Origin: Christiangramia oceanisediminis
GTDB taxonomy: Bacteria; Bacteroidota; Bacteroidia; Flavobacteriales; Flavobacteriaceae
NCBI RefSeq assembly: GCF_022570735.2
Contig: NZ_JANCNS010000003.1
Span: forward strand, 124,001 to 188,000
Length of the DNA: 64,000 nt
Direction of reading: 5' to 3'
Shown: one piece after another, positions 1 through 9,700 of the stretch
Numbering within the stretch: the stretch's first letter is position 1
How the letters are laid out: the number at the start of each line of letters is the position of its first letter
Position numbers and translations under genes: made by a program
Notes under the pieces: generated by a model
The model's database searches: none
What the model was told of the DNA's origin: nothing
The model's input: only the letters and a program-made list of their open reading frames with translations

Positions 1-241
1 TTGTGAGCCCTTCATTGAAAGCCGGTGCAACCAGCGTAACAGAAGGAATATCTGTTGCGCTTACAATATCTCCAACCTGGAGAAAAGTAGCTCTTCTTTT
101 GGTTCTCCTTATAGCCCTGGAAGCTAAGAGAACTCCAGCGAAATAAAGACACAGCAGGATAATTCCGTAGGTAAAGAAGAAATAATTCGTCAGGTCATAA
201 ACGATACCACTCCCAAAAAAATTTTCCACACTATCCCACAT
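1..241 (-). CDS. Family 2 glycosyltransferase, N-terminal part only
   Basis: Only the first 80 codons lie in the window; the gene runs off the left edge. Its ATG (complement of 239-241) sits inside the end of the HEAT-protein gene (11 bp overlap), which implies translational coupling. The visible protein has one hydrophobic segment at residues 21-40 (FFFTYGIILLCLYFAGVLLA), a basic cluster RRTKRR at 45-50, then PSVTLVAPAFNEG at 66-78, the first strand and nucleotide-sugar loop typical of GT-A fold family 2 enzymes such as the membrane-bound polysaccharide synthases. The family call rests on this motif plus the preceding membrane helix. Substrate and product cannot be judged because the catalytic core (DxD, QxxRW) is outside the window. 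Confidence 0.75.
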   Translation of the reverse strand, partial: MWDSVENFFGSGIVYDLTNYFFFTYGIILLCLYFAGVLLASRAIRRTKRRATFLQVGDIVSATDIPSVTLVAPAFNEGLT

Positions 242-1280
242 ACAAACTGGATTTTGGAAATTGCTGCATATAGAACTCCTGAACCTTTTCTTTATACCCG
301 TTATTCCAGAGGATCTGTGCTACATTCAATTTAATATCTTCATTAGGACCATATAATTTCTCGAGGTAAAATTCCGGATCCATATTAGAGTTTTCATAAA
401 TATAATTCATGAGCTGAAGCTTCTGGGTGGCATCAGGAATTTTGTCATATTCATTCTTTATGTAGGCCATACTAGCCGAAGAAACCGAAAAAGTATTGAT
501 GCAATAGATCGCTGTTTCCCTAACCTCGTAATCTTCATCGGCCAGGTGTTTCATTATAAATTCAACCTCGCTTTGCAGTTCGAACTTCCTGATGATACGC
601 ATCAGCAATCGTTTAGCAAAAGACCGTTCGGTTCCATAAACCTTCTGAAGCCATTTTAGATCGGGTTGAGGATAAAAATCATAGAGTTTCTCAACCACCT
701 TGATCTGCTGCCAGAGGGTCATGTTCCATTTAAGATAAGGAAGAAACCGAAGGCTCTCCCAACCGAGGAAAACCACCATGGCGATCTGGGCTTCCCGCCT
801 TACATAGATATTCTTATCGTTTCGATACTTTAAAACTTCATCCAGGTAATGCACCTGGTTCATCTCATAGATTTCCCTGATCCCTCTAGCCTGCCGGTAC
901 CAGTTCCAGCTACTTATCTTTTTAATGGAAACTCCGTAAGGTGGGATCATCCCATAAAGCTTTTGCAGCTTGGTAAAATTACTGCCCGAAATACTTCGCT
1001 GGGTTCGGATCATCAGCGAGATCAGGTACTGGACATTATTGCGATTAGCCGGTCGAATTCCTGTTTTTTTAAGTCGGTCGTTTATTTGTTGAACACTTAA
1101 TGGATTTGCAGGATCATTGTACAGGTATCTGCTTACCAGGTCGGCAAAGGTCGCTTCAATTAGGGCAAGTCTGCTGGTTCGTATACGGCGGTAGAACATA
1201 CTTACGCCAATGGATATCCAACAAACAACCAACAGCAAGACTAAGATTTTTATGAAGAACAGTAGGCTTATTTCATTCAT
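231..1280 (-). CDS. Membrane-anchored HEAT-repeat protein
   Basis: A 349-residue protein with one N-terminal membrane helix (residues about 5-28, LLFFIKILVLLLVVCWISIG), then a long soluble domain rich in paired helices. HEAT-like units are visible around KNIYVRREAQIAMVVFLG (about 155-172) and DEDYEVRETAIYCINTF (about 248-264). Such repeats are protein-binding scaffolds; no catalytic motif is visible. Its start overlaps the end of the receiver gene by 8 bp and its end overlaps the glycosyltransferase by 11 bp, so the three are co-transcribed and probably act together, with this protein as a possible link between a signalling input and a membrane glycosyltransferase. That role is inference. Confidence 0.7.
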   Translation of the reverse strand: MNEISLLFFIKILVLLLVVCWISIGVSMFYRRIRTSRLALIEATFADLVSRYLYNDPANPLSVQQINDRLKKTGIRPANRNNVQYLISLMIRTQRSISGSNFTKLQKLYGMIPPYGVSIKKISSWNWYRQARGIREIYEMNQVHYLDEVLKYRNDKNIYVRREAQIAMVVFLGWESLRFLPYLKWNMTLWQQIKVVEKLYDFYPQPDLKWLQKVYGTERSFAKRLLMRIIRKFELQSEVEFIMKHLADEDYEVRETAIYCINTFSVSSASMAYIKNEYDKIPDATQKLQLMNYIYENSNMDPEFYLEKLYGPNEDIKLNVAQILWNNGYKEKVQEFYMQQFPKSSLYVG

Positions 1281-1632
1281 TGTAGGCTTTTAGGGTAGCA
1301 TCAATTTCATCCAGATCTATCGGTACGGCGTAAAAACCGGAAATTCCGCTTAAAGCAAAAATTTCCTGTTTGATCTTGTCCTGCCCCATACTGGTCACTA
1401 TCAAAAGATTTTCATGTGTAAGAATTTCCTGTACCTGGGCTACGAACTGTAAAGGTGCAATTCCTTCAAACAAAATATCGGTGATAATAAAATTGAAGTT
1501 AGATTCCTGATCTTCGATACTCAAATCACTCAATGAAGGTATTGCCTTGCATTCATAATTATTAAGGCTCACAAGTCTTTCCAGAATCTTTAGAATAATC
1601 AAATCCTCCTGGATCACCAAAACCTTTTTCAT
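1273..1632 (-). CDS. Stand-alone receiver-domain protein, degenerate
   Basis: A 119-residue single-domain response regulator with no DNA-binding output. I chose the ATG at 1632 (MKKVLVIQED) because the receiver fold begins there; an upstream in-frame ATG at 1704 would add 24 unrelated residues. The acidic pocket is present (E9, D10), D52 in FIITDILF is the candidate phosphoacceptor, and T80/S81 fills the usual Thr/Ser position. The near-invariant lysine before the cis-proline is replaced by valine (AVPID, V103-P104), so phosphorylation-driven switching may be altered. It is the first gene of the receiver-HEAT-glycosyltransferase unit, with an 8 bp overlap to the next gene. Confidence 0.7.
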   Translation of the reverse strand: MKKVLVIQEDLIILKILERLVSLNNYECKAIPSLSDLSIEDQESNFNFIITDILFEGIAPLQFVAQVQEILTHENLLIVTSMGQDKIKQEIFALSGISGFYAVPIDLDEIDATLKAYNE

Positions 1633-1759
1633 CAAACATTTTTTACGGCAGAAAGATAATAATTTCCATAAATCTGAAAACATTTTAAGGAATTTTGAAA
1701 GCAATTCATCTTTCTTATAGGTATTAATGGTAAGAAATTTCTTTCACCTTAATTCCGTG

Positions 1760-1767
1760 CAAATTTA
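1760..1767 (-). promoter_or_regulatory. Possible -7 box upstream of the receiver operon
   Basis: On the minus strand this reads TAAATTTG, a match to the Bacteroidota -7 consensus TAnnTTTG. No clear TTG lies 17-23 bases upstream, so the -33 element is weak. It would give a leader of roughly 120 bases before the ATG at 1632. Confidence 0.35.
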
Positions 1768-1797
1768 TAAGAACCGAAAGTTTTTCGTAAACTATTC

Positions 1798-3552
1798 TTA
1801 AAGTGGCCAGAATACAGGGACCAGCAACAGGATGATTATAGTTAAGATGACAGTTAAAGGTAGTCCTGCCTTGATAAAATCTATGAACTTATACTTTCCG
1901 GGACCATATACCAGAATGCATGAGGGTTCAAATGGCGTTATCAGGGAAACCGAAGCTCCCAGCATAATGGCAATGGCAAAAGAACGCGGATCTACCTGAA
2001 GCATCTCGGCAGCCTGAATGGCCACCGGTAAAACTACCAGTGCTGCAGCTGCATTAGACATGGGCTGGGTTAAAATAATCACCAGCACCACGAATCCTGC
2101 CATTACCCACATTACCCCAAAATCGCCGAGCAGATGTATAATATTGTTAGCCAGGAATTCTGAAGCGCCCGAATTTTCCATCGCGGTTCCAAGCGCACTC
2201 ATTCCTCCAATTAGAATAAGCAGTTGCCAGTTTATGATAGCGTAAGCCCTTTCAACCCTGATCGCCCCTGAAACAACGATCACCAGGGCCGCAGCCAGGA
2301 ACGAAACCGATAATGGTAAAATATTGAGTGAACCCAGTAAGATGGCTACCAGGAAAACGATCGCCGCGAAAATTCCCTTCCGTTTTTTGAAAAGATCTAC
2401 CTTAAAGTCCCCCATCACCGAAAATTCCGGCAGGTTCTTGATAGCTTCGGTAGCCTCCTCCGTCCCCTGCACCAATAAAACATCCCCCATTTTTATACGA
2501 AGATTCCCGATCTTCTGGGAAACCATACCTTCATACCGATGAATCGCGAGTACGACCACATCGTAATTCTGTCTGAACTTTATATCCTTTAAAGTCTTAT
2601 TGATAAGCGGAGAACCCGGGGTAACCAGCACTTCCATTAACCTTACCTGGTCGCTTTGGATCTCATCCTTTACCATGGTATCGGCCCGAACGGCCATACC
2701 AACCGCTTCCTTTACCTTGATAAGATCATCCATTTTGCATTCCACCAGCAAGATATCTTTTTCATCGAGCAAGGTGGACGAATTAGGAATGATCTCCTTT
2801 TTCCCGCGAATGATCTTGATGATACGAACATTCCATTCAGCAAGACCAGAGGTAAACGCGGTCTGGCCAACTAATTCTGAACCTTCGGGAATAACGATCT
2901 CAGATAGGTATTGCTTGATGTTATATTCTTCGGTGTATCCGGCTTCTTTATAATCTGGCAACAACTTCCGCCAGAAGATCAGCATAAAAACAATTCCTAC
3001 CGTGGTCAGAATCAAACCAATGAAGAAGATCTCGAAAAAATGCAATTCTTCCATTCCAACGCTGGCTATATACCCGCTAACGGCTACGTTAGTGGAGGTT
3101 CCAATGAGCGTACAGGTTCCGCCGAGAATGGATGCATAGGCCACCGGGATCAGTACTTTAGACGGACTTACCGAAAGCTTCCGGGCTATCCCCACCACCG
3201 GCCCGGTTACCAGTGCTGTAATGGTGGTATTGTTCATAAAGGCCGAAAAGACCGCGGTAATGAGCATGGTGTACCCAACAAAGATCCGTGGACTTTTAAA
3301 CCGTTTGATAAGCTGCGAACCGATGATATCCAGCAAACCGGTCTCTGAAAGGGCTGCCGAAATAACAAATATCGAAGCCAGGATGATCATAAAATCACTG
3401 CTGAAGCCAGCGAAAGCTTCAGATGGTGTTACGATCCCGAAAATGCATAAAATAACCAGCACCCCGATCGTAACCACGTCTACCGAGAATTTTTCGGTAG
3501 CGAACAAAAAGATCGCGACCAGCAGCAAGCCGATGACCAGGGCTATTTCCAT
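1798..3552 (-). CDS. SLC13/DASS-family permease with two TrkA-C domains
   Basis: A 584-residue inner-membrane transporter. The ATG at 3552 (MEIALVIGLLLVAIFLF) places a membrane helix at the N-terminus; the longer frame from 3657 adds 35 non-hydrophobic residues and is unlikely. Family features are the Asn/Thr loop FMNNTTITALVTGP near residue 105, STNVAVSG near 150, and the C-terminal repeat QPMSNAAAALVVLP. Between the two membrane halves (about residues 205-375) lie two TrkA-C/RCK_C-like domains (for example SELVGQTAFTSGLAEWNVRI and GSPLINKTLKDIKFRQNYDV), as in many bacterial members. Substrates in this group include sulfate, dicarboxylates and other anions; which one applies here is not visible. 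It is single and divergent from the macroglobulin gene. Confidence 0.85.
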   Translation of the reverse strand: MEIALVIGLLLVAIFLFATEKFSVDVVTIGVLVILCIFGIVTPSEAFAGFSSDFMIILASIFVISAALSETGLLDIIGSQLIKRFKSPRIFVGYTMLITAVFSAFMNNTTITALVTGPVVGIARKLSVSPSKVLIPVAYASILGGTCTLIGTSTNVAVSGYIASVGMEELHFFEIFFIGLILTTVGIVFMLIFWRKLLPDYKEAGYTEEYNIKQYLSEIVIPEGSELVGQTAFTSGLAEWNVRIIKIIRGKKEIIPNSSTLLDEKDILLVECKMDDLIKVKEAVGMAVRADTMVKDEIQSDQVRLMEVLVTPGSPLINKTLKDIKFRQNYDVVVLAIHRYEGMVSQKIGNLRIKMGDVLLVQGTEEATEAIKNLPEFSVMGDFKVDLFKKRKGIFAAIVFLVAILLGSLNILPLSVSFLAAALVIVVSGAIRVERAYAIINWQLLILIGGMSALGTAMENSGASEFLANNIIHLLGDFGVMWVMAGFVVLVIILTQPMSNAAAALVVLPVAIQAAEMLQVDPRSFAIAIMLGASVSLITPFEPSCILVYGPGKYKFIDFIKAGLPLTVILTIIILLLVPVFWPL

Positions 3553-3779
3553 TTGAATTTTATTAGTCCAAATTAAAGATAAAGAAATATGTTCATGAAA
3601 AGACTTTAAGACCGGTTTCTGGCCTAAAATTGGGAAATTATTCAGATTTAGATCCATATAAACCCCAATAAACTGAAAGGCAATACCTTAGCGATTACCA
3701 GGTAACCAGGCAATTTAGGTCTTCGGTCTAATGCAATTAATTTTCCTAAATTGAAGCCTGAACTACCCATTTATTGCTC

Positions 3780-6700
3780 ATGAAAAAATTCATTTCAGGA
3801 TGTATGTTCCTGCTTAGCCTGGTTTGCCAGGCCCAGGAACAGGACGCTTTTGAGGACCTTTGGAGAAAAACTGATTCCCTGGAACTTGTTGGAAGAACCG
3901 CCACGGCCGATTCTATCGTACAGGAGATCATAGACCGCTCCATGCAGAAGAACAGGAACGCCGAATTACTTAAAGCCAAACTCTATCATTATAAGTTCCA
4001 CCAGCTGAATCATGAGGATAGCGAGCAATACATCCTTGATGATGTGAACCGTAGCATAGCTAACTTACCAGTTCCCTATTCTAACCTGCTCCAGTCTTAC
4101 AAGGCAGAATTCCTTGAGGAGTATTTTAGCAGCAACCGTTACCGCATGAGAAATAGAAGTGAGGTAGTCGATCCTGAACAGACCAACCTGTTAACCTGGT
4201 CGCTTCCGGCCCTGAAAGATTCGATCCTGGGAGCCTACAGCAAATCACTGGAAAACAAGGAAATCCTGATCGAAACTCCCGTGGAGGACATCGCAGTTTT
4301 ATTAAACGAGAAGGCTTATAATCGTGATTTTCAACCTAGCCTTCTGGACCTGGTTTCCAGGAGGGCCCTGGAATTATATTCAGATTCCTCCTTTTTTACC
4401 GAAGAATTTGGCGAGGAGGATTTCGACTGGAAAGATCCCAAGCTAATGTCTGCGGCTGCTGAATTTACCAGTATTGATATTCCACAAAAAAAAACATCGG
4501 CATTCCTTAAGCTTAACTTATATCAGAACCTGGAAGCAATGCATTTAGACAATAAGCAGGTGGATGCCTTGATCTACTGGAGCCTCGAAAGGATGAAATT
4601 CATAAAGGAAAAAGCCGATTCTGAAGCTACCGATTCACGTTTTGTTGAAGTATTAAAGTCGCAAAGCGATAAATACGCCGGCCGGAAAATTCAGGCTTAT
4701 ATTCAGTATGAACTGGCGAACCAGTATTATCTCTTCGGAAACGCGGAAGACCGCGATCCCGATGCGAACTGGCTACCCATGGCAGTTGAGATCACAGATT
4801 CTATCATCGAAAACCATCCCAATACACAAAGCGCACAGAATGCAAGGAGGTTAAGAACAGCTATTAAAATGCCTTCTCTCGATTCAAAGATACCCGAGTT
4901 CCTGGCCCCTCAGGAATATGGACGAATTTTTCTTTCCTATAAGAATGTAGACAGCCTGTATGTGAAAATTGGACGAATCCCATTCGACATAGCCCGAAAT
5001 TATAATTACAGGCAAAGGGATTCGCTGGTAAAACGCCATGCTTCGAAGATAAACGATAGCAGCCTGGTCGTTCTCCCGGGTCCCGAAGATCATCAAACTC
5101 ATTCAACCGAAGTCTTATTAAAAGGACAGCCAGCAGGTAGTTACCTGGTGTATCTTTCAGATCCTCAAGGCAACAATAGTTATGGCTTTTACCAGGTTTC
5201 CAGCCTCAGCGTCTCCGAAACCAGGTTTGACCAGCATACGGTCTTAAATGTAAGAGAGCGTACGAACGGGAAACCTGTTGGCAATACAGAAGTCATAAGC
5301 CAGGGAAGTCGGGTTTCAACCCGGAACTGGGGAAAAACAAATACTAAAGGCAAAATCAGGGTCAATAATCAGGGAGGAACTAACTGGTACTATTTCAATT
5401 TTATCAAGGATAAGGATACCTTGTTCAGCCCCTATTCCCGAAACAGGTATTATCGAAATTCCGATGACCGCGAAATGCATGCAAGGACCCTCTTTTTCCT
5501 GGACCGCGGAATTTACAGGCCCGGGCAAACCGTACATTTCAAAGGCGTTCTTCTAAAGAACGAGAACGACAGCACCTCAACCGTGCCCAATGAATTCGTT
5601 CCGGTTTATATCGAAGATCCAAATGGCAGCGAAATCGAGGAATTCAGGTATAAGACCAATGAATACGGCTCGTTCACAGGTAGTTTCAAAATTCCTGAAA
5701 CCGGGATCACCGGGGAATTCAATATTTATTCTGAAGAAGATACAGATTCTGAAACGCCCTTTTGGAACGAGATCTGGGATGAGGGAGAATATTTCTATAA
5801 CTATACCGGTTTCAGTGTCGAGGAATATAAACGACCCAGTTTTGAGGTCGTCTTTGACAGCATTAATAAAAGTTTTGAACTAAATGAAGAGGTAAGTATC
5901 AGCGGAAATGTGAGTTCCCTTATGGGTGCACCCATCCCTGATGTTTGGGTGAATTATGAAATAAAAAGAGAACGATTCGTCAACGACTGGTGGTATCGAT
6001 ATTATTCGGAAGAGGTGGTGATCGAAACCGACTCGGTCACTACAGATGAAAACGGGGATTTTAATATCACTTTTAAGGCGATAGCTGAAAAAGACCTCCT
6101 GGACGATCCTGATCTCATTTACCGGTACAGCATTTCTGCTTCTGCAACCGATATTACCGGGGAAACCCGCGAAAAAGAAACTTCTGTTAAACTGGGTAAT
6201 AAGAATCTACTGGCTGTCCTGGAAATCGACGAAAATTTCAGCCCCGGGGACAGCATCAACATGAGTCTTAGCACTACAAACCTGAATGATAACAGGATCC
6301 CTGTTACTGGTGAATTCAGGATTTTCAAACTACGTTCCCCTGCGAGCACCACACGTCCAAGACTTTGGTATGCACCGGAATTCAACCTGATCTCAAAAGA
6401 GGAATTTAAACGGTATTTTCCGGAAGAGCCCTATGAAGAAGCTATCAAACCCGAGGAACAACCAAAAGAAGAACTGGTTTATGAGGCAAATTTTGAGTCT
6501 ACCGGTTTGTTCGAAGATGAAATTAGGATACCCGAAGACTGGAAACCGGGAAATTACCTTATCGAGGTCGATGCCACGAACAATTCGAGCACTACCAGTT
6601 TAAAAAAACTGCTGAGGCTATCAGAAGCTGAAAAGGATGAAAACACCAAAGAAAGACTGCTGGCTTCTGTGCTTAACGAGGAAAGCATCAGGCAGGATGA

Positions 6701-9700
6701 AAACATCAGCCTGAAGATCCTTACCGCCTATAAAGATCTTGTTCTGAATGTTTCGGTTTATGACGGATATGAGGAAATATACAGCAAAGACCACACGGTA
6801 AACCGTAAAAAGCTGCTGAACATTCCGCTGAAAAATTTTCAGAATAATGAGATACTGGTGCAAATTTCAGGGATATATCAGAATTCCGTTCTCGAAATAA
6901 AGCTGAATTTAAACCTTGAACAGGAGGCCGCTTCCATACAGATCAGCACCAAAACCTTCAGAAATAAGATTCAGCCTGGAATAGAAGAAACCTGGAGTTT
7001 CAGTATTCGCGATGATAAAGACCGCATCCCGGATACCGAGATCCTGGCATCTATGTACGACGCCTCGCTGGACCAGTTCAAAAAAAGCAACTGGAAAACC
7101 GATCCAGGTTTTTACCAGCAAAGAACCTATTTCCCAACATTTACGCATGCCACTACAGGCCAGGTAGAAAACTTCAAAAACAACTTTCCTAGAATCTACA
7201 GGTATCGAACAGCTAATTTGAGCTTTGATCAACTGTCAAGTTTCGGATTCAATTTTGGAATCAATAACGACTGGCAGTATCGCAGGTACATCAACCAGAA
7301 AAAAAATGAAAGTAAAAAACTGGAAGGCAATATTCGCGGGGTGATAACCGACGAAGATGGGCTGCCCCTTCCCGGCGTTACCGTTATCATCACTGGTACC
7401 ACAACAGGTACGACAACCAACTTTGACGGTGAATTTGCCCTTAATGCTAAAGTTGGTGATTACCTGACAATATCTAACCTGGGCTTTACCACTGAAGAAG
7501 TATTACTGGTTGATACCAGACGAATTTACATTAGTCTTAGGGAGGATTCGGCTGCCCTAGACGAGGTGGTGGTGGTAAATTATGATCAGGAGGCCATGGA
7601 GGAAACTCCCATGATGCTGGCCGGAGCGGCTGCAGGCCTTGAGATGCAGGCTGGAGAAGCTATCCAGATAAGAGGCATGAGTAGCGAAAATGGCGAAACA
7701 CCATTATATGTGGTTGACGGTAAGATTACCACCGAAATCGACCTGGTTCCAAACGACATCCTGAGCATGGAGGTACTCAAAGGAGCTGAGGCTACCGCCC
7801 TTTATGGAGCTCGTGCTAAAAATGGTGTGGTGATCATAACTACAAAAGCCGGCGTTCAGCAACTCGAAAACGTAGAAACCCGGAAAAATCTCGATGAGAC
7901 CGCTTTCTTTTTCCCTGATCTCAAGCTGAACGAATCGGGTGAGCTCGAATTCAGTTTTACCACTCCTGAAGCCCTTAGCAGCTGGAGATTCAGGTTGCTT
8001 GCACATACCAGGGACTGGACAACCAGCAAACTTCAAAAAACGGTTCAAACCCAGAAAGAGCTTAGCATTAATCCGAATCCTCCACGATTTTTAAGAGAAG
8101 GAGACAGTATAATATTCAAGGCCAAGATCAGCAATCTTTCTTCGGAAACGCTAACCGGGAATGCCACTCTGAAACTTTTTAACGCCATAAATATGCAGCC
8201 TGTTGACCTGGCGATGGAGAACGGTGAAGGCATGCGAAGTTTCAGCGTAAAATCCTCACAAAGCGAAGTGGTAACCTGGAAATTGTATGTGCCAGATACG
8301 ATCCCGGCGGTCACCTACCGCGTGCTGGCAAGCGCCGGTGATTTTTCAGACGGGGAAGAAAACATGCTTCCAGTTCTTAAAAACCGAATGCTGGTCAAGG
8401 AAAGTATTCCCCTGTTCGTACGCAGCGGGGAAACAGAGAATTTCAGCTTTGAATCCCTCAGGAACCAGGATTCAGAAAGCCTGCAAAACCATTTGTTCAG
8501 TTTTGAATATACCTCCAACCCTGCCTGGTTCGCGATTCAGAGTCTGCCTTATCTAATGGAATATGAACATGAATGTTCTGAGCAGATCTTTTCGCGGATT
8601 TTTGCCAATTCGATCGGGCACAAGATCGTTAGTTCGAACCCCAAAATCGCTGATGTATTCGAATCCTGGAAAGAAAATGGCGCTCTTGAGAGCGAACTGG
8701 ATAAAAATAAGGATCTCAACGCTATTTTGCTGAACGAAACTCCCTGGGTCATGGATGCCAAAGGCCAGGCAGCCCAGAAACAACGGGTTGGAAACCTTTT
8801 CGATACGAATAGAATAAACCAGAAGCTTAAAGAAAATATTCAGAAATTAAGACTGCTTCAAAATTCTTCAGGTGCTTTTCCCTGGTTTTCCAGAGGCCGT
8901 GATAACTGGTATATCACCCAGTATATCGTTAGCGGGATGGCCAGGTTAAAAGAACTTGGAATCGAGCTGGAAGCAGAAGAGGTACTTAGGAATGCCATCT
9001 CTTACCTCGACAGTGAATTCAGGTACAGGGAGAGTCAGTTAGATTCTGAAGCCGGAAAAAAGGCATTTTATGGAAGTAGGTTTGCGCTCAGGTACCTGCA
9101 TGCCCGCAAAGACCATCTTAATAAATTTGAATTTCCTGCAAACATGAAGAGCCTGGTAGATAGTCTTGTCAGGGTTCAGAAGAAAAACTGGCTGGAATTG
9201 CCTCTTTATGATAAGGCTCAACTGGCACTGGTTCTGGAGAAGTTCGGAGAAAATGAAACAGCAAAGAACATTCTGATTTCACTTAAAGAACAGGCGGTAC
9301 GTTCAGATGAATATGGCATGTACTGGAAAGAGAATCAGTCATCCTGGTTTTTCAGCCGAACCGCTGTCGAAACCCAGGCAAAGATCATCGAAGCCTTTGA
9401 TAAGGTCCTGAAAGAAACCGAGTCTATCGAGGAAATGAAGATCTGGTTGCTTCAGAACAAGCGTACCAACCACTGGTCCAGCACCAAGGCCACCACCCAG
9501 GCCAGTTATGCGCTTTTGATGAGCGGAAATGACTGGTTGGAGGTTTCGGAAAACACAGCTATCAGTCTTGGTGGAAAACCGCTTCCGAAAGCCAAATTGG
9601 AAGCGACCGAAAAAGAAGCTGGAACAGGTTACTTCAGGTTGAACTGGCAGGCTGAGGAGATCACTAAAGACCTTGGTGATATCCAGATCAAGAATGAAAA

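Noticed and set aside
2911-3348. 145-codon plus-strand frame inside the SLC13 gene
   Set aside because: Antisense shadow; the transporter on the minus strand has clear family motifs throughout.
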